DNA from: Williamsia sp. 1138
GTDB taxonomy: Bacteria; Actinomycetota; Actinomycetes; Mycobacteriales; Mycobacteriaceae
Direction: 5' to 3'
NCBI RefSeq assembly: GCF_002095435.2
Contig: NZ_MJEJ02000047.1
Coordinates: 1 to 64,000, forward strand
Length of the DNA stretch: 64,000 nucleotides
Each line of letters opens with the position of its first letter. The stretch's first letter is position 1. A program made the position numbers and the translations under genes. This document shows, piece after piece, positions 1-7,923 of the stretch. Under the pieces are notes generated by a model. It did no database searches. It was not told where the DNA came from and saw nothing but the letters and a program-made list of their open reading frames with translations.

Positions 1-38
1 TTGTTGTCCGCGTGTGTTTCTGGGGCTGGGGGGCCTGC

Positions 39-1814
39 ATGTCTGATGGTGTTGTCATCGATTCGCCGGTGGTGGGTGTGGTGTCGGAGTTGGATGCTGC
101 GATCGCACGCCTGTCGGAGTTGGATCTGACTGCTCTGTCTGACGTGGATTGTGTGCGGGTGGTGGAACGGTTGGAGGTCGCGTCGCGGCGGTTGTCGGCG
201 GCGGGGTTGCCTGTGTTGCGGGAAGTCGCTGTGCGGCGGGCGTATTCGAAGGTGGGATGTTCCTCTCCCGCGGCGGTGTTGACGTCGGTGGCGCGGTTGC
301 GTCCGGGTGCGGCGAAGGCGCGAGTGCAGGCGATGGATGCTTTGACGCCGTCGGTGACTCCGAGCGGTGAGGTGATCGAGCCTCGGTTCCCGGAGACCGC
401 AGCCCTACTGGCCGAAGGTGTGATCGATCTCGATCACGTCGGTGCGGTGGTGAAGGTGATGGGGAAGATTCCGCACAAGATCGATCCGGAGCAACGGGCG
501 AATACTGAGGTGGCGCTGGCTGATCTGTGCCGCAGATACAATCCTGCTGCGGTCGAGACGATCGGCGAGCGGATCGTGGACTACTTGGATCCCGACGGCA
601 GGCTGGCTGATGATGTTGATCGGGCGAAGAAGCGCGGTGTCAGCGTGGGCGATCAAGCGGTGGACATGATGGCGAAGGTGGCGGGCCATCTGGATCCGAC
701 GACGACGGCGTTGATGAAAGTGATGTTGGGGGTGTGGGCGGCACCGGGGATGAACAACCCTGACGATGAGCTGTCCCCGTCCGGGGCTGCCGATGACCCT
801 GCGCTGGATCCTGCGGTTCTGCAGGCTGCGGCCGACAACGACAACCGTACTCAGGCGCAGCGCAATCATGACGCCCTCAAAGCAATGCTGCTGTATCTTC
901 TCGAGTCGGGTCAGTTGGGTAAGACTCATCGTGGGTTGCCGGTGCAGCTGATCATCACCATGACCAAAGACCAACTCGACGAAGCACTTCGGGAGCAAGA
1001 AGCTGCTGCTGCCGAGGACGACGTACACGAGCCCGAACCAACGCCAGAGCCAACACCAGAGCCCGAACCAACACGAGAGCCGAAACCTGAGCCCGAGCCC
1101 GAGCCCGAGCCCGAACCCGAGCCGGAACCCGAACCGGAACCTGAATCAGAGGGTTCTGCGCCGGAGCGTGCGTATCCGCAGACGCACTGGGAGGACCCGA
1201 ACTGGTTGCCCACGTTGGCTGGTGGCTCCACGCGTCCGTACGGGCAAGATCTGGTCTACACCGCGACCGGCACAGTGTTGCCGATCAGCGATGCCATCAA
1301 GCTGCTCGCGCGTAGTGACAAAACGTTGGCGGTGTTCGCCAACCACAGCAACGAAGTGTTGTATCTGGGCCGGGCGAAGCGGTTGGCCAGCGAGGCTCAA
1401 CGTTTGGCGATGTTCGCTGCGCACCGGGGTTGCTCGTTCGGTGGGTGCTCCAATCCGGCGATGTGGGCTGAAGCCCATCACACCACGGAGTGGATGCTGG
1501 GTGGGCTGACCGACATCACGCACCTGGCTCCGGCGTGCCCGCAGCATCACAAGCTGGTGGGGCCGGGTGAGCATCAGTGGCAGACGATCATGATCACCGA
1601 AGGCCCCGACGCCGGACGGTGTGCGTGGATACCGCCGGCGTTCTTGGATCCGGAGCGACGACCTCGGGTCAACCGGGCCCACCATCCCGACGAGGCCTTG
1701 ATCGAGGCCCGCCAAGCCATGCTCGCCCGCCGTAAAGCCCAAGTCGAACAACGCAACCGAGAACTCAGCGCGCCACCGCCCGACACACCGACGACTCACG
1801 CTGACGGGGGATGA
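39..1814 (+). CDS. DUF222 / HNH endonuclease domain protein (13E12-type)
   Basis: The N-terminal two thirds reads as a DUF222 helical region. The C-terminus carries an HNH-type metal site: CSFGGCSNP, then WAEAHHTTEW, then ACPQHHKLV, the usual C..C / H-H / C..H..H layout. These proteins are abundant in mycolic-acid actinobacteria (the 13E12 family of mycobacteria) and are presumed DNA nucleases; their cellular role is unknown. Between the two domains lies a low-complexity linker of Pro-Glu repeats, encoded by a hexanucleotide repeat around 1040-1146. I chose the ATG at 39 (MSDGVV) over the GTG at 12 because homologues usually begin just before the helical domain; the GTG would add nine residues. 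No coupled neighbour is visible. Confidence 0.85.
   Translation: MSDGVVIDSPVVGVVSELDAAIARLSELDLTALSDVDCVRVVERLEVASRRLSAAGLPVLREVAVRRAYSKVGCSSPAAVLTSVARLRPGAAKARVQAMDALTPSVTPSGEVIEPRFPETAALLAEGVIDLDHVGAVVKVMGKIPHKIDPEQRANTEVALADLCRRYNPAAVETIGERIVDYLDPDGRLADDVDRAKKRGVSVGDQAVDMMAKVAGHLDPTTTALMKVMLGVWAAPGMNNPDDELSPSGAADDPALDPAVLQAAADNDNRTQAQRNHDALKAMLLYLLESGQLGKTHRGLPVQLIITMTKDQLDEALREQEAAAAEDDVHEPEPTPEPTPEPEPTREPKPEPEPEPEPEPEPEPEPEPESEGSAPERAYPQTHWEDPNWLPTLAGGSTRPYGQDLVYTATGTVLPISDAIKLLARSDKTLAVFANHSNEVLYLGRAKRLASEAQRLAMFAAHRGCSFGGCSNPAMWAEAHHTTEWMLGGLTDITHLAPACPQHHKLVGPGEHQWQTIMITEGPDAGRCAWIPPAFLDPERRPRVNRAHHPDEALIEARQAMLARRKAQVEQRNRELSAPPPDTPTTHADGG
1040..1146 (+). repeat. Hexanucleotide Pro-Glu coding repeat
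   Basis: Imperfect tandem copies of GAGCCC/GAACCC encode a run of about twenty Pro-Glu pairs inside the DUF222/HNH gene. The unit is a multiple of three, so slippage would change linker length without breaking the frame. Confidence 0.8.
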
Positions 1815-1882
1815 AACATGTTGACAGCACGTCAATTATGGGGCGAGCAGCACTGCGCGGCAACCCGTGATCTGTCAGACAC

Positions 1883-2989
1883 TCATTGGCCGCTGACGTT
1901 CTTTGCCTTGTCGAGGGCGTCGGCAAATGCGTTGATGGTCTTTGTGTATCGCGGGTAACTCTTGTTTGCACCGTAGTCCCACAGGACCAATTGGCCCTCG
2001 GAGACGGCCGGACTGCGCTGGAAGATCGGGAAGCGTTCGCCGATATCCGCGAGGTTGACGTTGGCGGCGCCTGATACGTCGTGGTAGACGAAGAGCAGGT
2101 CGGCGGCATCGGTGGGGTACGTCTCCCAGGCGTACTTGCGCCAGTATCCGTCATCGGTGGTGTCGGGTTTGTACATGTTCAGGCCCCAGCTGGTGTAGTC
2201 GCTGAAGTCCGGGTCCGCGCTCGGTTCGAGAACGTAGGCAACCTCGAGGGGCCATATGCCCATGCCGACCACGTCTCGGTGATCTGTAGCAACCTTCTTG
2301 AAATTTTCGACCGCGGCATCGAAATCGGCTTTGATGCGGGTCATCTCGTCATTGTTCTGATTCACGCCCAGAGCCGCGCCGAGAGCCTGGTAGTTCTCGA
2401 TCGTCTGGGTGGTCGAGGTCGTATCGAGCGTGACGCCGAGGGTAGGCGCGATCTGATCGAGCTGGTCGCCCTTGGCCGAATCCTCGGCGGACGTGAGCTT
2501 GCCGAACTGCTCGAAGCGGGGGTTGTACTCGCCCACAAACAGATCTGGCTCCAGCGAAAGGGCCTTCTCCAGATTTACTGTGCCCCATGTCTCGCCCACG
2601 GACTCGACGCCCTCCAGGTCGAGGCATTTGAGTATCGGACTCACGCTGAGCGGAGTCGTCGACCAGATTCCTGCGGGCTTGATGCCCATCGAATACAGCG
2701 CAGCGGCCGACTCTTCGTCGGCGATGATCCGCGTGGGCTGCTCGTCCAGCGTGATGGTGCGGCCGCGGCCGTCGGTGAACGTGAACGGGCCGGAGGCGCG
2801 CTCGGCCGAGGCGACGTTGTCTGCGTCCGTGCAGGCCGCCGGGTCGGCGTTGAGGTCGATCGGTTCCTGTGGGGCCGTCTCGCTCGAACTACATGCAGAC
2901 GACACCAGGACCGCGGCGCTCACCACGAAGGCCGAGATCACCGACCTGCTGTGGATCGGGAACCGGGACGAGACTGAACGGCGGGACAT
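1883..2989 (-). CDS. Iron-siderophore ABC transporter substrate-binding lipoprotein
   Basis: This is a 368-residue lipoprotein. A basic N-terminus and hydrophobic stretch end in a lipobox (LVSSAC, Cys near residue 33). The body begins FTFTDGRGRTITLDEQPTRII, typical of FepB/FhuD-type periplasmic binding proteins (class III fold), and continues with the motifs of the two lobes (PDLFVGEYNP; DLLFVYHDV). It would bind a ferric siderophore outside the membrane and hand it to a permease, but no permease or ATPase gene is adjacent, so it is an orphan. It is divergent from an AraC-type regulator, and a DtxR-like box lies just upstream, which fits iron repression. The exact ligand cannot be told from sequence. 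Confidence 0.87.
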   Translation of the reverse strand: MSRRSVSSRFPIHSRSVISAFVVSAAVLVSSACSSSETAPQEPIDLNADPAACTDADNVASAERASGPFTFTDGRGRTITLDEQPTRIIADEESAAALYSMGIKPAGIWSTTPLSVSPILKCLDLEGVESVGETWGTVNLEKALSLEPDLFVGEYNPRFEQFGKLTSAEDSAKGDQLDQIAPTLGVTLDTTSTTQTIENYQALGAALGVNQNNDEMTRIKADFDAAVENFKKVATDHRDVVGMGIWPLEVAYVLEPSADPDFSDYTSWGLNMYKPDTTDDGYWRKYAWETYPTDAADLLFVYHDVSGAANVNLADIGERFPIFQRSPAVSEGQLVLWDYGANKSYPRYTKTINAFADALDKAKNVSGQ

Positions 2990-3074
2990 CGAACTCCTCG
3001 AAAGACTTGGGCGGGCGCGCAGATCACCTGTGTGATGCGTGCAGATCGCGGCCGTTCCGGCGGTCGCGACAGAG

Positions 3075-3093
3075 TGAGGTTAGCCTTACTATG
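3075..3093. promoter_or_regulatory. Candidate DtxR/IdeR iron box
   Basis: TGAGGTTAGCCTTACTATG matches the central part of the 19-bp DtxR/IdeR consensus (TTAGGTTAGCCTAACCTAA) at about 12 positions, with the left half nearly perfect and the right half degraded. It sits between the divergent iron-binding lipoprotein and AraC genes. Confidence 0.55.
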
Positions 3094-3147
3094 TAAGCCG
3101 GTCTATGCAGACAAACAGACTTGAGTAGTGGAGAAGGGACATAGCGG

Positions 3148-3966
3148 ATGTCCGCGGAGTCATACGTGAGTGATCTCGCTGTGGCATCTCCGGTCGCCGA
3201 TACGGATGATCGGACATCGACCGCATGCGAAGTTTTTGAGTATCGGACCGACGGAGTGCTCGACTTCGGCGAACATCACCACCGCGAGCATCAATTGGTC
3301 TGGATGCGTCGCGGTCGGATGAGAGTCGTGGTCGGGGCCAGCAGCTGGCACGTACATTCCGATCATCTTGTGTGGCTACCCGGTGGCGCGATCCACCACA
3401 TCACCCTGCTCACGGAGGGCAGCATGATCAGCCTGTACTCGCCGCCGGGGCGGACCCCTGACGGCGATCGGTGGACGCGCCCGCAACCGCTCACCGCCGA
3501 TCCTCTGGCCGTGCAGCTGCTTACCCATCTGACCGATGCGTCGCTGCCTTTTGCTCGGCGGCGGGCCTGCCAGGAGCTGCTGTATGACGTGATGAACGAC
3601 AGTACGGAAGGCGCTCCGGACGCCCTGGTGTTGCCGCACGATCATCGAGCACGAACGGTCGCACGTGCGATCATCGCAAACCCCGGCGACCAACGAACCC
3701 TGACCGAATGGGCCCGCGAACTCGGTGTCAGTGAAAAGACAATTCTCCGCGGATTCGCCGCTGAGACTGCGATGACGTATGGCCGCTGGCGAACGCGTGC
3801 CCGAATGCTCGCTGCTGTCCAACTCCTCGACCGGGCCGAACCCGTCCACGTCACCGCGGCGGCGGTTGGTTACACCACGAGTAGCGGTTTCATCTCTGCT
3901 TTCACCAGTGAGTTCGGTGTCACGCCGGCGCGTTACTCGCGTGCCAGTCAGAACTCATCCGCGTAA
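3148..3966 (+). CDS. AraC family transcriptional regulator with cupin sensor domain
   Basis: The 272-residue protein has an N-terminal cupin-like effector domain (about residues 30-100; FGEHHHREHQLVWMRRGRM) and a C-terminal AraC double helix-turn-helix (about 165-265). The second helix carries the family pattern AAAVGYTTSSGFISAFTSEF followed by GVTPARYSR. It is divergently transcribed from the siderophore-binding lipoprotein, so it probably activates iron-uptake genes or its own neighbour; the ligand is unknown. The ATG at 3148 follows a GAAGGGACAT stretch that offers a ribosome-binding site. It converges on the ligase gene downstream. Confidence 0.88.
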   Translation: MSAESYVSDLAVASPVADTDDRTSTACEVFEYRTDGVLDFGEHHHREHQLVWMRRGRMRVVVGASSWHVHSDHLVWLPGGAIHHITLLTEGSMISLYSPPGRTPDGDRWTRPQPLTADPLAVQLLTHLTDASLPFARRRACQELLYDVMNDSTEGAPDALVLPHDHRARTVARAIIANPGDQRTLTEWARELGVSEKTILRGFAAETAMTYGRWRTRARMLAAVQLLDRAEPVHVTAAAVGYTTSSGFISAFTSEFGVTPARYSRASQNSSA

Positions 3967-3987
3967 ATCGCTACAACACAGCGGTTC

Positions 3988-5496
3988 TCACACATCCCAG
4001 GTGTGCACCGCGGCGCCGTCGTGCATCCGATCTATGTACTCGCGCAGCATCCCGGCCAGCGCAACCTCGCGGCTGTCGCCTGCTTGCTCTCGGGCCACCA
4101 ACGACGCTCGCTGCCACACCGAACCTGTCTGGCGCGCGAGGGCTCGGCCCTCGATGACGGAGAGATAGCGACCACGTGCATCCGCGCCGACTCCGAAACT
4201 TTGCAGGCCTTCGTCCGCCAGCGGCAGCAACCGGCGCAAGACCAGTTCGTCAGGTTGCACCCAACCCATTGTGGGCCAATACAACTGGCAGTCCATGCCG
4301 TCGCGGGCGGCGGCATGGAGATTCTCCGACGCGGCGTTGAACGACATCTGCGACCAGATCGGACGATCCGAATCGACCAGCGCGCGCAGGACGCCGTAGT
4401 AGAACGCGGCGTTGGCCATGATGTCGAGCACAGTCGGGCCCGCCGGCAGCACGCGATTCTCCACACGCAGGTGTGCTTGCCCACCGATCACGTCGTAGAC
4501 GGGCCGATTCCAGCGGTACACGGTGCCGTTGTGCATGCGGAGTTCGGTGAGTTCAGGGGTCTGTCCGGCGTCCAACTGCGCTAGCGGATCGTCGTCGGAG
4601 ACCACTGGGAGCAGCGAGGGGAAGTATCGGGTGTTCTCTTCGAAGAGGTCGAAGATCGTGGTGATCCACCGTTCTCCGAACCACACTCGGGGACGAACAC
4701 CCTGATTGATCAGCTCCTGCGGACGCGTATCGGTGGCCTGCTCGAACACCGGGATCCGGCTCTCGTGCCAGAGTGCGGAGCCCGCCAGGAATGGTGAATT
4801 GCCGGCGAGTGCGACCTGGATGCCTGAGATCGCCTGCGCGGCATTCCAATGGTCGGCGAAGGTCTCGGGCGCCACTCGCAGGTGAAGCTGCAGCGAGGTG
4901 CATGCGGCCTCGGGCAGGATCGAGTCGATCGAAGTCCTGAGTTTCTCCGCTTGGCCTCCCAGTGTGAGTGGCACGCCGGTGATGTCGAGTTCGATGTCTT
5001 CCCCGCGGGCCGCGAAGATCTGCTGATTGAGCAGGTCATAACGGGGATTCGCCGAAATCCACTGGTGGGCGAAGTGCTCCTGCCGCAACGTCGGCAGCAT
5101 GCCGATCATCACCAGGTGGTTGTCGGTTTCGGCGGCCTTGGCTTCGGCTCGATTCAAAGAGTCGCGCAATGCGTCTTCGAGGGAGACCGTGTCACCGCCG
5201 GTGAATGGCTGCGGTGCGACGTTGATCTCGATGTTGAACTGCCCGAGCTCGGTTTGGTAGTCGGGATCGGCGATGGCCTCGAGCACGGTCGCATTCGACA
5301 TCGCCGGGTTCATGGCCCGGTCAACAAGATTGAGTTCGACCTCCATGCCCAGCAGCGGCTCAGGAGGGTTGCCCTGATCGGTGAAGAGACCGTCCGACAA
5401 CATGCGGGCGACGGCTTCGGTACAGCGCCCCACCTGCTCACGGAACCGGCGTCGGTCCTCTCGGCTGAACTCGCGGGTGCTCACATCCGTGCCCAT
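3988..5496 (-). CDS. Glutamate-cysteine ligase family protein (GCS2-like)
   Basis: The 502-residue protein shows the carboxylate-amine ligase signature: GMEVELNLVD (about residue 50), then QFNIEINVAPQPF, and histidine- and arginine-rich catalytic segments (SLQLHLRVAPETF; LRMHNGTVYRWNRPVYD). Family members join glutamate to an amine such as cysteine using ATP. Mycolic-acid bacteria use mycothiol rather than glutathione, so the true substrate is uncertain. The length matches an actinobacterial subfamily of about 490 residues that is longer than YbdK-type ligases and distinct from EgtA, which is not identifiable by context here. The gene converges on the AraC regulator, and the next upstream gene on the same strand starts 46 bp or more away. 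Confidence 0.75.
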   Translation of the reverse strand: MGTDVSTREFSREDRRRFREQVGRCTEAVARMLSDGLFTDQGNPPEPLLGMEVELNLVDRAMNPAMSNATVLEAIADPDYQTELGQFNIEINVAPQPFTGGDTVSLEDALRDSLNRAEAKAAETDNHLVMIGMLPTLRQEHFAHQWISANPRYDLLNQQIFAARGEDIELDITGVPLTLGGQAEKLRTSIDSILPEAACTSLQLHLRVAPETFADHWNAAQAISGIQVALAGNSPFLAGSALWHESRIPVFEQATDTRPQELINQGVRPRVWFGERWITTIFDLFEENTRYFPSLLPVVSDDDPLAQLDAGQTPELTELRMHNGTVYRWNRPVYDVIGGQAHLRVENRVLPAGPTVLDIMANAAFYYGVLRALVDSDRPIWSQMSFNAASENLHAAARDGMDCQLYWPTMGWVQPDELVLRRLLPLADEGLQSFGVGADARGRYLSVIEGRALARQTGSVWQRASLVAREQAGDSREVALAGMLREYIDRMHDGAAVHTWDV

Positions 5497-5541
5497 GGCC
5501 CCATCGTGTCACGGACACCAAGAGGTCAGCAGAATTTCGAC

Positions 5542-7179
5542 TCAGACCAGAGCGTCGGTGAGCGTCCCGGCGTCGAGCACCCAGCGGCGGGTGGCGCGAA
5601 CCGTCGAGAGCATGCGTCGATCATGCGTGACCAGCAGAACGGTGCCGTCGAAGGATTCAACGGCCTGCTCGAGCTGTTCGATGGCGGGCAGGTCGAGGTG
5701 GTTCGTCGGTTCGTCGAGTACCAGCAGGTTCACGCCCCTCGCCTGCAGTAATGCCAGCGCTGCCCGGGTTCGTTCACCGGGGGACAGCGAGCTGGCCGAC
5801 CGCGTCACATGGTGCCCACGCAGGCCGAACTTCGCGAGCAAGGTGCGCACTTCTGCGTCGGTCTGCTCGGGCACGTGTGCGGCGAACGCGTCGACGAGGG
5901 GTGCGTCACCGGTGAAGAGGTCGCGCGCCTGATCGACCTCGCCGACGAGGACCCCCGATCCCAGGGACGCAGACCCGGAGTCGGGTACCTGCGTGCCGAG
6001 CAACAGGGCCAGCAGTGTCGACTTCCCTGATCCGTTTGCGCCGGTGATGACGATGCGATCTCCGGCGTCGACCTGGGTGCTGATCGGGCCGAGCGTGAAA
6101 TCGCCGCGGGTGAGTGTGGCGTCGTTGAGGGTGGCAACCACGGTTCCCGACCGCGGGGCGGCGGCGATCTCCATCCGCAGTTCCCACTCCTTGCGTGGCT
6201 CGGCGACTTCCTCGAGGCGCTCGATACGGCGCTGGGTCTGCCTCGCCTTCGACGCCTGCTTCTCGGTCGACTCCAGACGAAGTCCTTTGCCTACCTTGTC
6301 GTTGTCCTTGGACTTGCGGCGGGCGTTGCGTACCCCGTGCTCCATCCAATTACGTTGCATCTGCGCGCGTTCCGTCAGCGCGTCCTTCGTACCGGCGTAC
6401 TGCTCGTAGGCTTCGCGGGCATGTCGGCGTGCGACCTCGCGTTCGACCAGAAAAGCTTCGTAGCCGCCCGAGTACACCGACACCTGCTGCTGGGCCAGAT
6501 CGAGTTCGACGATGCCGGTGACGGTGCGGGCGAGAAATTCACGATCGTGGCTGACCACGACCATGGGTGTGCGGGATCCTGCCACGAACTCTTCGAGTTG
6601 CTTGAGGCCGTCGAGATCTAGGTCATTGGTCGGCTCATCCAGCAGCAAGATGTCGTAGCGGGAGAGCAGCAGTGCCGCAAGGCCTGCGCGTGCCACCTGC
6701 CCGCCGGACAGCGCCTGCATCGGGAGGTCGAGGTCGACCGTCAGGCCTAGGTTTGCGGCCACCTGGTCGGCTCGTTCGTCGAAGTCTGCGCCACCGAGGT
6801 GGAGCCATCGTTCGAGTGCGGGGGAGTAGAGGTCTTCACCACCGTCGCCCAGCGCTTCCGCCGCCGCGTCCATCGCGGACTGGGCCTGCGCGACCCCGGT
6901 CCGTCGGGACAGGAATTCTCGCACGGTCTCGCCGGGGGTGGGAGAAGCCTCTTGCGCCAAGTAACCGACCTCGGCGTCCGGCGGGCTCAGGGTGATCGTA
7001 CCGTCCTGATCAGCAGTTCCGACCCCTGCGAGCAGCGTCAACAGCGTTGATTTGCCCGCGCCATTCGCGCCGACCAGACCGAAGACGTCTCCGTCTGAGA
7101 CGGTGAGGTCGAGATCGGAGAAGAGTGTGCGTTCGCCGTGCCCGGCGGACAGGCCGGAGGCGTGCAGGGTGGCGCTGAT
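5542..7179 (-). CDS. ABC-F family ATPase (ribosome-associated / antibiotic-resistance type)
   Basis: The protein has two ABC cassettes in one chain and no membrane segment, as in ABC-F proteins that act on the ribosome. The first cassette has Walker A GANGAGKS, signature LSGGQ and Walker B LLLDEPTND. The second has GANGSGKS, LSPGE and LVLDEPTNH, with a charged linker between them (QMQRNWMEHGVRNARRKSK). Start problem: the open frame reaches back to a stop at 7231-7233, but the only ATG/GTG/TTG in it is a TTG at 7041 that falls inside Walker A and cannot be right. The codon at 7179 is ATC, preceded by an AAGGAG 10 nt upstream, and is where homologues would begin. I placed the start there as a non-canonical initiation or mutated ATG/GTG. 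The upstream lipoprotein gene ends 51 nt before it. Confidence 0.82.
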   Translation of the reverse strand: MSATLHASGLSAGHGERTLFSDLDLTVSDGDVFGLVGANGAGKSTLLTLLAGVGTADQDGTITLSPPDAEVGYLAQEASPTPGETVREFLSRRTGVAQAQSAMDAAAEALGDGGEDLYSPALERWLHLGGADFDERADQVAANLGLTVDLDLPMQALSGGQVARAGLAALLLSRYDILLLDEPTNDLDLDGLKQLEEFVAGSRTPMVVVSHDREFLARTVTGIVELDLAQQQVSVYSGGYEAFLVEREVARRHAREAYEQYAGTKDALTERAQMQRNWMEHGVRNARRKSKDNDKVGKGLRLESTEKQASKARQTQRRIERLEEVAEPRKEWELRMEIAAAPRSGTVVATLNDATLTRGDFTLGPISTQVDAGDRIVITGANGSGKSTLLALLLGTQVPDSGSASLGSGVLVGEVDQARDLFTGDAPLVDAFAAHVPEQTDAEVRTLLAKFGLRGHHVTRSASSLSPGERTRAALALLQARGVNLLVLDEPTNHLDLPAIEQLEQAVESFDGTVLLVTHDRRMLSTVRATRRWVLDAGTLTDALV

Positions 7180-7230
7180 GGCGGTGACGCTCCTTACGAA
7201 GTGCAGGTTCTCCGAGAAGCGTAGTCGGGG

Positions 7231-7923
7231 TCATTCCACTACTCGTTTGCCGATGCCGGTGGTGCGGATGTTCTCGAGGTTGACAGGGTTGTAGTTCCGT
7301 GGGTCGAGGTCGACGATGTAGTGGAAGACTTGGATGCCGTTCTTGGTGCTGGCGTTCATGTCGACGATGAGGCCGGTGGGTCCGATTCCCGAACCGAGGC
7401 TCCACTTTTCTTTCTCATCGCCGGCGTCCTTGGCGATCCCGGTCCAGGTCTCGACCTTCGAAGGCCTTATTCCCCAGCGTGGGTTTGCTTGTGCAAGTTC
7501 CTGTTGTGCGCCTTCGGGGGTGTCGAAGGAGCGCCAGAAAACTATCTCGGTGAAGGTGTCTTCGTAGAGGTGGGTGAACCAGATGGTTTGGGTGCTGATG
7601 GTCACTTCGCCGTTGGGTCCGACGAGGGTGAGGTCGATGTCGGGGTCGCCGGGGTTGCCGATGATGACCTCGCCCGTGGACTCGGGTGGCACGCCCGCTT
7701 CTTCATTCGTGAGAGTGAGGTCGCGCAGATCGAAGCGTGCGCGCCGACTGTCCTTGATCTGCTGCACACCTTCATTGGTGAGCAACGAGAACTCGGGCTG
7801 AGCTCCAGTACGGGACGGTGATGTCACGAGGTTGCTCTCTCTGTTGTTCGCCGGTGTGGCGCAGGCCGCCAGAACGCATGTGGTCATCACCGCAACGGCG
7901 ATACTCTTGATGTACTTCACCAT
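7231..7923 (-). CDS. Secreted lipoprotein of unknown function
   Basis: The 230-residue protein has a signal peptide and lipobox (TTCVLAAC, Cys at about residue 21). The mature part is hydrophilic and mixed alpha/beta; I recognise no family. It overlaps the end of the preceding WXG100-like gene by 7 nt (ATGGTGA), so the two are translationally coupled and probably work together at the cell surface. The arrangement (small WXG100-like gene, large gene, lipoprotein) recurs at 25.6-28.4 kb. No function can be assigned. Confidence 0.7.
   Translation of the reverse strand: MVKYIKSIAVAVMTTCVLAACATPANNRESNLVTSPSRTGAQPEFSLLTNEGVQQIKDSRRARFDLRDLTLTNEEAGVPPESTGEVIIGNPGDPDIDLTLVGPNGEVTISTQTIWFTHLYEDTFTEIVFWRSFDTPEGAQQELAQANPRWGIRPSKVETWTGIAKDAGDEKEKWSLGSGIGPTGLIVDMNASTKNGIQVFHYIVDLDPRNYNPVNLENIRTTGIGKRVVE

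Noticed and set aside
1040-1146. Regular repeats that might suggest a CRISPR-like array
   Set aside because: The repeats are contiguous hexanucleotides within a coding region, with no spacers. No CRISPR array was seen anywhere in the window.
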